A stretch of DNA of 40,255 nt, from the NCBI GenBank assembly GCA_022446795.1, contig JAKVBX010000019.1:1-40255 (forward strand), given 5' to 3'. The position numbers and the translations under genes are program-made. The number at the start of each line of letters is the position of its first letter. Within the stretch, counting starts at the first letter, position 1. The notes under the pieces were generated by a model. That model was not told the origin of the DNA, made no database searches, and saw only the letters and a list, made by a program, of their open reading frames with translations. This DNA is from Phycisphaerales bacterium (lineage in GTDB: Bacteria; Planctomycetota; Phycisphaerae; Phycisphaerales; SM1A02). Below, piece by piece: positions 26,769 to 34,559 of this stretch.

Positions 26769-27875
26769 TCAACTCGCCCCTGCGGCGCGACCGAGTCGAT
26801 CGGCCGACAAGATGGCCTCGTAGACCGATTCCGCCGACACGGAAAATGGTTCATTGTGAACGAACCCACCGGGCTGAACCGCCCGCTCGGCAATGGCCCG
26901 GAGCGTGGTCTCGTCATCCGCTGACAACCCGACGCCCTCGAGCGTGACCGGAAGACCAACGTCCAGGCAGAACTGCCGGGCATCGTCGACCACCTCCGCA
27001 GGCTGCTCCTCCAGGGCCAGGTGGACCATGACGCCGAAGGCCACCTTCTCGCCATGAAGCGAGGAATGCGTCCCCTCGGCCCCCGTCATCGCATTGTGAA
27101 GACCGTGAGCCGCGGCCAGCCCAGCCGACTCGAAGCCGATGCCGGACAGGAGGGTGTTCGCCTCGACGACGCGTTCGAAAGCCTCGGTCACCTCACCACG
27201 CTTCATGTCCGCCAGGGCCGTCCGTCCATCGGACATGATCGTCCGGTAGCAGGCTTCGCCAATCTCGACAGCCGCGATTGTCGCCAGGCCACCGCGGAGG
27301 TTCTGCTGTGCCGAGGCCCGACAGGCTCGTGCCTCAAAGACCGTCGAAAGAGCGTCGCCCATTCCCGCAACGAAGTAGCGGACCGGGCCCTTCGAGATGA
27401 CCTCGGTGTCCACCAGGACGAGATCGGGATTGCGACCGAACGACTCGAACCCCTCGTAGATGCCCTCTTCCGAGTAGATGACCGCCAGGGCACTGCATGG
27501 AGAATCCGTCGAGGCGACCGTGGGGCAGCAGATGAAGGGACGATCGAGGGTCGCTGCCGTCGCGCGAGCGGTATCCAGCACCTTGCCCCCGCCGGCGCCC
27601 AGGATCACGCCAGCGCCTGCGGCGTCGGCTGCAGCAACCGTCTCCGCAATTGCCGAACGGGAGCACTCGCCCGCGAATGGAATACAGGAGAACTCCACTC
27701 CCGCGTCACCGAGGACCGTCGCCCACGTTTCCCCGAGCAGGCCTTTCACGGTTGGCCCGGAGACGATGGCCACGGGCCCGGGGAGACCGAGATACGCCAT
27801 CTCAGCAGGCAACGAGGCCGTCGCGCCCGTGCCCTGGGTATACCGACTGGCGGAGGCATAGACCGTGTTCACCAT
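26769..27875 (-). CDS. gldA: Glycerol dehydrogenase (iron-containing alcohol dehydrogenase family)
   Basis: A 368-residue enzyme, like the 367 of E. coli GldA. It has the NAD loop GAGGGKVLDTARA, the GldA hallmark TVASTDSPCSALAVIY, and candidate zinc ligands in YFVAGMGDALSTVFEA (Asp), AAAHGLHNAMT (His) and SSLHGEKVAFG (His). It oxidises glycerol to dihydroxyacetone with NAD+ or runs the reverse reaction in the cytoplasm. ATG at 27875 has AAGGA upstream. The gene follows the DUF4870 gene on the same strand after about 50 bases. A related 2-hydroxy-alcohol substrate cannot be excluded. Confidence 0.93.
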   Translation of the reverse strand: MVNTVYASASRYTQGTGATASLPAEMAYLGLPGPVAIVSGPTVKGLLGETWATVLGDAGVEFSCIPFAGECSRSAIAETVAAADAAGAGVILGAGGGKVLDTARATAATLDRPFICCPTVASTDSPCSALAVIYSEEGIYEGFESFGRNPDLVLVDTEVISKGPVRYFVAGMGDALSTVFEARACRASAQQNLRGGLATIAAVEIGEACYRTIMSDGRTALADMKRGEVTEAFERVVEANTLLSGIGFESAGLAAAHGLHNAMTGAEGTHSSLHGEKVAFGVMVHLALEEQPAEVVDDARQFCLDVGLPVTLEGVGLSADDETTLRAIAERAVQPGGFVHNEPFSVSAESVYEAILSADRLGRAAGAS

Positions 27876-27924
27876 CGAAGTTCCTTCCGACCGGTGTGGC
27901 GGTGGCACCAACCGAATGAGAAAC

Positions 27925-28347
27925 TCACGCCGGTTGCTTGATGAGCCTGAGGGTCACGGGGTAGCGGTACGCCTCACCCTGGTTGACGTGGGCCGCCGCA
28001 ATCACACAGAAGACGATGTTGAGCGCCGCAACGCCGGAGATGAGATAGACCCCGATGCCGATGATCGTAAGAATCGAAGCGGCGACGATGGCCAACCAGA
28101 CCGTGATCTGGAAATTGAGTGCCTCGCGGGCCTCCTCTTCCACGAACGCGTCCTTCTTCATCACCAGCCAGATGATCAATGCCCCCAGCGGCCCCGTGAG
28201 AATGCCCAGGAGATGAGCCACCATTGCCAGGAGCCGTTGCTGGCTGGTCGTTGCCGGACCGCTGGCAGGCAGATCACGACGAGTGGGCAGTTTGACGACC
28301 GTGTCGCCCGCGTCATCGACCATGACCTGTTCCTCGTGCTCAGTCAC
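27925..28347 (-). CDS. DUF4870 small membrane protein
   Basis: A 140-residue protein with an N-terminal polar region (residues 1-45) and three membrane segments (about 50-70, 80-105 and 106-130) of the DUF4870/Tic20-like type: LLAMVAHLLGILTGPLGALI, EEEAREALNFQITVWLAIV and ALNIVFCVIAAAHVNQGEAY are characteristic. The function is unknown. GTG at 28347 is chosen because GGAGG lies 7 bases upstream; the next ATG is inside the polar region (28320). The gene is divergent from the esterase gene, 64 bases away. Confidence 0.88.
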   Translation of the reverse strand: MTEHEEQVMVDDAGDTVVKLPTRRDLPASGPATTSQQRLLAMVAHLLGILTGPLGALIIWLVMKKDAFVEEEAREALNFQITVWLAIVAASILTIIGIGVYLISGVAALNIVFCVIAAAHVNQGEAYRYPVTLRLIKQPA

Positions 28348-28411
28348 ACCAAGACCTCCTCTGGCATCATGGCGATAGCCTACCAACCACAAAGACCCTA
28401 CGCTGTCAGCC

Positions 28412-29089
28412 ATGACCGACACGCTTGAATACCTCGCCCGGCCCCCGAGGCTGGACACCGGTGCTCCCCCACCCGTCGTCGTGCTCTTTCACGGGTACGG
28501 CGCCGACATGCATGACCTGGCCTCGCTTGGCGACGTCATGGATCCACGGCTGCTGGTCGTGAGCGTCCAGGCGCCCATCGACCTGACAACGGTTGGTTTT
28601 CCAGGCGGACGAGCCTGGTTCCATCTCCACCAGGGCCCCGACGGCGGGATCCAGTACGACGCCGACGGCGCCCGGGAGAGCGTGGTGATCGCCGCGGAGT
28701 TCATCAAGGCGATGACCTCGGCAATGGAATGCGACGAGGACCGCGTGGTCGTGATGGGATTCAGCCAGGGCGCCATGATCTCGCATGCCCTGCTGCTCAA
28801 GGGCCTCGTTCCACTGGCCGGGATCGCCGCCTGCAGCGGTCGGCTCGTACACGAACTGATCGATGACGCCGACGCCGCGAGGCAGAACGTGCCGGAGGAT
28901 CTTCCGGTCCTGTTGACCCATGGCACGCTCGATGAGCTCATACCCATCGAGAACGGGCATGCCCTGAGGGACTTCTACCAGACCACGCCGGCACACCTGA
29001 CCTATGTCGAGGAGCCCGTCGGCCATGGCATCGGGTCGGATGGCGCCGCCGCCCTGGCGGCCTGGTCCAGGCAGGTCCTGGATGAATAG
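28412..29089 (+). CDS. Phospholipase/carboxylesterase-family alpha/beta hydrolase
   Basis: A 225-residue serine hydrolase of the YpfH/acyl-protein thioesterase type. It shows the oxyanion stretch VVVLFHGYGADMHDL, nucleophile Ser118 in GFSQGAMIS, Asp174 in HGTLDELIPI and His205 in PVGHGI. It hydrolyses short acyl esters in the cytoplasm; no signal peptide is seen. The ATG has no clear ribosome site, so a slightly different start cannot be ruled out. A weak 7-bp stem (29100-29106 with 29120-29126) lies between its end and the small facing gene at 29111. Confidence 0.92.
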   Translation: MTDTLEYLARPPRLDTGAPPPVVVLFHGYGADMHDLASLGDVMDPRLLVVSVQAPIDLTTVGFPGGRAWFHLHQGPDGGIQYDADGARESVVIAAEFIKAMTSAMECDEDRVVVMGFSQGAMISHALLLKGLVPLAGIAACSGRLVHELIDDADAARQNVPEDLPVLLTHGTLDELIPIENGHALRDFYQTTPAHLTYVEEPVGHGIGSDGAAALAAWSRQVLDE

Positions 29090-29110
29090 GTCAGTGGATC
29101 CTGGTCGGAC

Positions 29111-29242
29111 TCAGAACAGGACCAGGTAGCCCACCGCGATGATCCCCAGGATGATCAGGCCAAGGAAGATCCACTTCCAGCAGCCGAATTCAACAGTGTC
29201 CTCGGCCTGGCCGTCAGTCGTTGGCATGGGGTCCGTGCTCAT
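29111..29242 (-). CDS. Small single-helix membrane protein, 43 residues
   Basis: ATG at 29242 (AGGAAG 11 bases upstream; ATG at 29227 is an alternative) opens a 43-residue frame ending at TGA 29113-29111. Residues 1-18 are polar and acidic ([19 protein letters not shown]), then GCWKW and a 20-residue hydrophobic helix ([19 protein letters not shown]) that runs to the C-terminus. This is the shape of a small inner-membrane protein. No family is recognised. It is convergent with the esterase gene and divergent from the superoxide dismutase gene. Confidence 0.6.
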   Translation of the reverse strand: MSTDPMPTTDGQAEDTVEFGCWKWIFLGLIILGIIAVGYLVLF

Positions 29243-29283
29243 CGGGTGATCAACTTCCTGCTCGCGGTGTTTCCGTACCGGGG

Positions 29284-29372
29284 CGAAGCCTCACGCCCGG
29301 CTTCGACACGCCAATGATGCCGGACGCCCGCCATGGCGTCAACGCCGGGAAATCCCGAGATTCGCCTATACT
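29284..29372 (+). promoter_or_regulatory. Candidate promoter region of the superoxide dismutase gene
   Basis: A -10 like TATACT is at 29367-29372, 65 bases before the start codon, with no clear -35. An inverted repeat, CGAAGCC-N8-GGCTTCG (29284-29305), lies upstream and could be an operator site. Confidence 0.4.
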
Positions 29373-29436
29373 CAGCGATCTGCGACGGACCCCCCAGGCC
29401 GCCAGGGCCGCACCACATGAGCAGGAGAATGATGAC

Positions 29437-30084
<648 letters not shown>

Positions 30085-30109
30085 CACACCCCTGAAAGCA
30101 CAGCAAACG

Positions 30110-30144
30110 CGGCCCCGCGAGAGACTCGCGGGGCCGTCGTTTTT
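30110..30144 (+). terminator. Intrinsic terminator of the superoxide dismutase gene
   Basis: A 12-bp perfect stem (30110-30121 with 30125-30136) with a 3-base loop is followed by TCGTTTTT ending at 30144. It lies 25 bases after the stop codon and before the facing response-regulator gene. Confidence 0.93.
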
Positions 30145-30163
30145 CACCAGACACTGACCATGC

Positions 30164-30781
30164 TCAGGAGACTAACTTCTCGGGGAGAAGTTCGAGAATG
30201 TCATCCCGCTGGAGCGGTGGTCGCAGGAACGACTCCACTCCAAGCTCCCGAAGAACTTCCATTTCTTCTCGCTTGTAGCGGCGAGCCATCGCGATCACTC
30301 GCGTTGGGTTTGACTCACCGCGGCCACGCAGTGTCTTGCACACCTGTTCCATGTTCAGGTCGCTGAGACGTGCGTTGACAATCGCCAAGTCCGGTGATGC
30401 GGAAGCCGCCAGAACGCCGGCCTCCCACGCATTCGAAGCCACGTCCAGGCCGATGCGGTCCATCGCCTCCAATGCCGTGGTCACGGCTTCGATCGTTTCA
30501 GGCTCATCATCAATCAACAACACCCGGTAGCTGGATCCCCCGGCCTCTTCCAGCGGAATGCCGTTGGCCTGCATGAACCGGACAAGTTCCTCCCGCGGAA
30601 TGCGGCGAGTCGCAGACCCGGGAACGCGAAAACCGTTGATTCGCCCGGCGTCGAAGCACCGGATCACGGTCTGCTGCGAGAGACCGGTCAAGGAGGCCAC
30701 CTCGCCCGTGGTGTACGCCCGCTTGGCCAAATGGGTACTGAGCCCCTGGGGCTTCACATCAATCATCACTGACTGTTTCAC
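30164..30781 (-). CDS. Excisionase-type HTH plus degenerate receiver domain regulator
   Basis: A 205-residue protein. Residues about 22-75 match a MerR/excisionase (HTH_17) helix-turn-helix: YTTGEVASLTGLSQQTVIR and RINGFRVPGSATRRIPREEL. Residues 86-200 are a receiver-like domain with the acidic pair Asp91-Asp92 (VLLIDDEPETIEAV). The phosphoacceptor position is Asn136 (DLAIVNARL) rather than Asp, the usual Thr/Ser is Ala166 and the usual Lys is Pro188. It should therefore bind DNA but not be phosphorylated in the normal way. GTG at 30781 is preferred because GGAGG is just upstream; ATG at 30766 is possible. It stands alone, with no kinase nearby. Confidence 0.85.
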   Translation of the reverse strand: MKQSVMIDVKPQGLSTHLAKRAYTTGEVASLTGLSQQTVIRCFDAGRINGFRVPGSATRRIPREELVRFMQANGIPLEEAGGSSYRVLLIDDEPETIEAVTTALEAMDRIGLDVASNAWEAGVLAASASPDLAIVNARLSDLNMEQVCKTLRGRGESNPTRVIAMARRYKREEMEVLRELGVESFLRPPLQRDDILELLPEKLVS

Positions 30782-31194
30782 GCTCTCCCTCCACGACGCC
30801 CCCGCCCGGCTTCCTATCGGACGCGAAAGTTATATCCGACGGAATGTTGCCTGTTGCGGCAGTGGACAAACCGTGGGCCAAGAGTCTGCCGTCTTACGCT
30901 AACTCTTTCGGCGACAACAACTCAGGACAAGTGACAGGGGCAGACGCATCCCCACTTCATCCACATCAGGCAATACCTTGCTCGCCGGCGCATACCGAAA
31001 AGCAACTCTGCAAGGTGAGTTAAGGCATTGAATGACATTGTCTTACTGGCGACCAACATCGGGCATGGCCTCACCGGCAACACGCCAGGAATCCGTGGGC
31101 AGTTTTTTCAGCACGGTGTCGTGATTCACCTGGGCTCACCAGTTCGTCCAGGGGCATGGTAAACCCCTGTTTGAAAATGTAAGCCACTGCGAAT
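30782..31194. other. Intergenic region richer in A+T than its surroundings
   Basis: These 413 bases contain no gene I can support. The end near 30782 is the control region of the regulator gene, with a -10-like TATAAC on the minus strand near 30830 flanked by TCGGA and TCCGA. A short stem, CAGGGG-N9-CCCCTG (31149-31169), lies just after the FG-GAP gene and may help end its transcription, though no T tract follows. A 28-codon minus-strand frame (31129-31043, GTG start) has a protein-like start (NHDTVLKKLPTDSWRVAGEA) but no ribosome site, so it is not called as a gene. Confidence 0.5.
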
Positions 31195-32568
31195 TCAGCA
31201 GTTGTTCCAGCCGGCAATCACCAGCAGCACGTCATCGACATTGACGACTCCATTGTCGTCGACGTCCGGGTCACAGGGTGCCGGGCAATCGCCCCAGGAT
31301 TCCAGCACTGCCAGCAAGTCGTTGACGCCGACGCTTCCGTCACCGTCGACGTCACCGGGGCATCCGCACCCGGTGGCGATCCCGTCCCAGGCCTGGAGAT
31401 CTCCGACCGAAGGCTGGTACGGCGCACCGACGAGGGCCCGCTCGCCATCGAGGCCGACGGCCCAGCCGAACTCCGCCTCCGCCACCAGGCCGGTGCCGAC
31501 CAATGAACCCATCGATGCCCATCCCGTCCCGGTGACGCCCATGACATCGACGGTACCAGTGGAAACGCCGTTGACCTCGCCGTAGTACGAACCCACCAGC
31601 AGACGTTCACCCGACAGGGCAAGCGAGACGCCAAAGCACGCCCCGACCTGTGGTGTCGGAGGCGGATGCTTCGTGTATGCCCAGCCGTCAAAGACACGGA
31701 CCATCGTCCAGAGGCTGCCGGCGTCTTCGCCGTAGCTGTCATCGCGATAGGTCCCCGCAGCCATCCGATCGCCATCAATGGCAACACTGAAACCGAAGTA
31801 GTCCGATGGTGCCCCCACCGACTCCATGGTCATGTACCAGGTATGGGTCCAGGTCCCGAATCGCTCCCACAGGTGAATCTCACCACGGCCATCATTGGAC
31901 CACGGCGCTCCTGACAGGATGCGGTCGCCATCGACGGCCAGCGACAACCCCAGTTGGTCGCCAGCCGCTCCGCCGGGATGCAGCAGCTTCGTCTCAAAGG
32001 TCCAACCGCCCGTACCTGTTCGATTGAAGACACAGACCGAGCCGGACGTTGGCCCCTGGTCGTCATCCAGCGGAGCGCCGATGGCGCAGAAATCCGCCCC
32101 GAGCGCCACCGTGCGCCCAAAGGCATCTTCAGGAGCAGCACCAGGCATCACCAGCTTGGCGGACTGGGTCCATCCCAGGCTGGAGTCGTAGTCAAAGACG
32201 TATGCGGCACCAGAATTGCTGCCCGCATCGTTGTCGAACCAGGCGCCCGCGATGATTTGATCACCGAGCACGTCGACACTGACACCCATCATGTCACCGA
32301 TGTCGCCATCGTCAGCCACGAGACGGGAGTGAAGTGCCCAGCCAGCATCGATCCACTCGTACACGTAGATCACGCCGCTTGCCCAGGCGTTTCCCGTATC
32401 CAACGGGGCCCCCACCACGGCCCAATCCCCGTCGATGGAGACAGCCGTACCGATCATCGCATCCAGCGTCGCCTCGCCACTGAGCGGCAGCTCAACCTCG
32501 CAGGGCTCCGCCGCGGCGACACCGCTGCCGATGAGCAAGGCCGTGATTCCAGTTGTGATCCTCAACAC
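31195..32568 (-). CDS. Secreted FG-GAP (beta-propeller) protein with C-terminal dockerin
   Basis: A 457-residue exported protein. A signal peptide covers residues 1-20 (ALLIGSGVAAA). About seven FG-GAP-like repeats follow (residues 30-395), each with a pattern such as FGRTVALGADFCAIGAPLDD, LGLSLAVDGDRILSGAPWSN and FGWAVGLDGERALVGAPY, consistent with an integrin-like beta-propeller. The last 55 residues (31198-31362) are a Cys-bracketed EF-hand pair. It could bind carbohydrate or protein at the cell surface. GTG at 32568 is the start, with GAGG upstream. It lies 33 bases after the cohesin-like gene, so the two probably form an operon. Confidence 0.88.
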   Translation of the reverse strand: MLRITTGITALLIGSGVAAAEPCEVELPLSGEATLDAMIGTAVSIDGDWAVVGAPLDTGNAWASGVIYVYEWIDAGWALHSRLVADDGDIGDMMGVSVDVLGDQIIAGAWFDNDAGSNSGAAYVFDYDSSLGWTQSAKLVMPGAAPEDAFGRTVALGADFCAIGAPLDDDQGPTSGSVCVFNRTGTGGWTFETKLLHPGGAAGDQLGLSLAVDGDRILSGAPWSNDGRGEIHLWERFGTWTHTWYMTMESVGAPSDYFGFSVAIDGDRMAAGTYRDDSYGEDAGSLWTMVRVFDGWAYTKHPPPTPQVGACFGVSLALSGERLLVGSYYGEVNGVSTGTVDVMGVTGTGWASMGSLVGTGLVAEAEFGWAVGLDGERALVGAPYQPSVGDLQAWDGIATGCGCPGDVDGDGSVGVNDLLAVLESWGDCPAPCDPDVDDNGVVNVDDVLLVIAGWNNC

Positions 32569-32601
32569 GCGGACCTCGTTCCCCGCCGGCTCCTGCCTGG
32601 C

Positions 32602-33231
32602 CTAGCCACACAGGCCCCAGGCGTTCAAGACCGCCAGCACATCATCGACACCGATCAGGCCGTCGCCATCCACGTCATAGGGACTCGAGGCGCTGCCCCA
32701 GTCACCGAGAATGGCCAGCACATCATTGACGTCGACCGCACCGTCCCCACTGCCGGCGGGATAGACATCCTCCGGACACAGGGTCTCGCCGACGACGAGG
32801 ACGTCATCAGCCACGATGTCGATCTCCTGGGCATCCTGGTTCGCGAAGATCGGCCCGACAAAGGACAGCTCATCGCCCTCGGATGCGGAGAAGCCCATGG
32901 TCACCAGGCCCACGGGTGTTGCGGTGGCGTCGATCTGGGCCCCCTGCTCGATGAGGAAACACAGGACGAGATCATCGGAGTTGTACAACGACCATCCCTC
33001 GTCGCATTCCAACGGAGCCACATCGACGACCAGGAAGTCGTCGGGCACGTTGAACTGGAAGCCGTACAGGGGAACGTCGCATTGCCACATGACCTCGACT
33101 GTTCCCTGCCCGGTTACCGGGTCCCAGGTCGCCTCTCCCCAGGAGACCTCACCCGTGCCCGAACCCGCGAGGGCTCCAGCCGAAACCAGGCACACGACAC
33201 TGCCGACAAACACGCCAAGCTGATTCTGCAT
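32602..33231 (-). CDS. Secreted beta-sandwich protein, possibly cohesin-like, with C-terminal dockerin
   Basis: A 209-residue exported protein. ATG at 33231 has GGAGG 6 bases upstream and opens a signal peptide ending near residue 22. Residues about 25-150 form a predicted beta-sandwich; the order of hydrophobic strands with PLYGFQFNVPDDFLVVDVAP and IVADDVLVVG near its end resembles cohesin domains, but this is a tentative reading. Residues 152-209 (32605-32778) are a dockerin-like EF-hand pair ending in WGLCG. Its promoter has a perfect TTGACA. It is the first gene of an operon with the FG-GAP protein. If the cohesin reading is right, it could act as a small adaptor. Confidence 0.82.
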   Translation of the reverse strand: MQNQLGVFVGSVVCLVSAGALAGSGTGEVSWGEATWDPVTGQGTVEVMWQCDVPLYGFQFNVPDDFLVVDVAPLECDEGWSLYNSDDLVLCFLIEQGAQIDATATPVGLVTMGFSASEGDELSFVGPIFANQDAQEIDIVADDVLVVGETLCPEDVYPAGSGDGAVDVNDVLAILGDWGSASSPYDVDGDGLIGVDDVLAVLNAWGLCG

Positions 33232-33253
33232 GACAGACCTCCGACCTGCTTCC

Positions 33254-33282
33254 ATGCTGGATCCCAGCCGTGGTCATGTCAA
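33254..33282 (-). promoter_or_regulatory. Promoter of the cohesin-like/FG-GAP operon
   Basis: On the minus strand TTGACA (33282-33277) is followed after 17 bases by CAGCAT (33259-33254), a weak -10. Transcription would start near 33247, about 16 bases before the start codon at 33231. Confidence 0.5.
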
Positions 33283-33344
33283 GAGCAAAGCTCCCTGATG
33301 GCGAGCGATCGAGGCTGAGCCGCCACCGGCCGCCCTTCCAGGGG

Positions 33345-33366
33345 AAAAAAGAGGCTGCTACGCAGC
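33345..33366 (-). terminator. Likely intrinsic terminator of the DUF1080 gene
   Basis: On the minus strand a 5-bp stem (GCTGC at 33366-33362 with GCAGC at 33358-33354) and a 3-base loop are followed by CCTC and six T residues (33350-33345), 10 bases after the stop codon. The stem is short, so strength is uncertain. Confidence 0.6.
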
Positions 33367-33375
33367 TGCCGCCGA

Positions 33376-34473
33376 TCAGGGCGCCGGCCGTGATGTCACC
33401 AGCGGCATCACCCGGAGGTTCCGAAAGGCGGCTGCCGTGCCGTGGCCACAGAACCCGAGGTGACCAGACGTTCGCCGGGCACCCTCATGCGCACTGCCCG
33501 AGGCTGTCCCGGCTTCAAGCACCGCATTGATGTCGGCATCAAGAATGATGTGACCATTGAGAACGACCGTCAGCCGGGATCCCTGCAGGCGGATCTCCTC
33601 CCGATTCCAGGTTCCCGGCGGCAACATCCACCCACGCTCGGCGGCAACGAGGCCGTAAGCGGACCCGTGATGTTGCCAGGGCTTCAGGTCGGCATACCCC
33701 GGCGCCATGGAATCAATGACCTGGATCTCCATGCCCTCGTAGGCCGCATTGCCCTCGATGGGCGCTCGGACAGCAATACCGTTGTTCCCGCCGGGAGCCA
33801 GGCGGAACTCGAATCGCAGGATGAAGTCGCCGTACTGGCCGACCGTTCGAAGATCACCACCGGAACCTGGTTTGCACTGGATCGCACCGTCAACGACCTC
33901 GTACCCCTCGGTGTCCCGTATCCAACCCGACAGGGTCTCACCGTCGAAGAGTGACACGAACCCTGCTTCCGGGCCCCCGACACGCTCCAGGGCAATGTTG
34001 TCGACGAGTACCAGTCCCGCGTCACCGGTCCGTTGAAGTCGCAACCAGGCCGAACTACTCGTCCGCTCGCCACCAGCGATCGACACTCGCTGACGGCTCC
34101 ACGAGTCCCCCGGGTCCAGTGACTCGCTTGCGAGCACCTCACCAGCCAGATTGACCAACTGCACATCGAGCCTGCCGCCGGCGGCATCACGCTCACGCAA
34201 TGACAGGTTGATGTCGAGCGTGGTCCCCTTCGGCAGCGACTGGACCATCGGACCACGGGTGCGGACACCCTGGCCCGGGCCCAGCGCCAGGCACATGCCC
34301 GTGCTGGTGTCCGGGGTTCCGTCGGGCGACTCGATCCGGGCCGTTTCCATCGCCAGACCACCCTCTGTTACCCAGGCGGTCACGTCATCATCGAAGGTCG
34401 GATTGATGATCGGCACCGGCGCGACATCGGTCGCCCCCAGAACGATCACGCTCGTCAGAACAGTGGTCAACAT
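33376..34473 (-). CDS. Secreted DUF1080 (3-keto-disaccharide hydrolase) protein with an N-terminal jellyroll domain
   Basis: A 365-residue protein with a weak N-terminal hydrophobic segment (LTTVLTSVIVLGA) that is probably a signal peptide. Residues about 20-165 resemble a carbohydrate-binding jellyroll (NPTFDDDVTAWVTEGGL, LVLVDNIALERVG). Residues about 170-357 form a DUF1080 domain starting with GFVSLFDGETLSGW and containing YGDFILRFEFRLAPGGNNG and HHGSAYGLVAAERGW. It is a second enzyme of the type seen fused to ThuA at 5381-6766 and may cleave 3-keto-glycosides outside the cytoplasm. No clear ribosome site precedes the ATG. The beta-helix gene lies 86 bases upstream on the same strand. Confidence 0.88.
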   Translation of the reverse strand: MLTTVLTSVIVLGATDVAPVPIINPTFDDDVTAWVTEGGLAMETARIESPDGTPDTSTGMCLALGPGQGVRTRGPMVQSLPKGTTLDINLSLRERDAAGGRLDVQLVNLAGEVLASESLDPGDSWSRQRVSIAGGERTSSSAWLRLQRTGDAGLVLVDNIALERVGGPEAGFVSLFDGETLSGWIRDTEGYEVVDGAIQCKPGSGGDLRTVGQYGDFILRFEFRLAPGGNNGIAVRAPIEGNAAYEGMEIQVIDSMAPGYADLKPWQHHGSAYGLVAAERGWMLPPGTWNREEIRLQGSRLTVVLNGHIILDADINAVLEAGTASGSAHEGARRTSGHLGFCGHGTAAAFRNLRVMPLVTSRPAP

Positions 34474-34559
34474 GGCACTACTGTACGGCCAGCGACCACT
34501 ATTGCGGCTGGATGGAACGGGATTACTACCCGATCACCCGGGCGCCCTGGCCACGTGGC

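Noticed and set aside
30782-31194. tRNA or other structured RNA gene in the gap
   Set aside because: No tRNA-like arms or TpsiC-type sequence were found on either strand.
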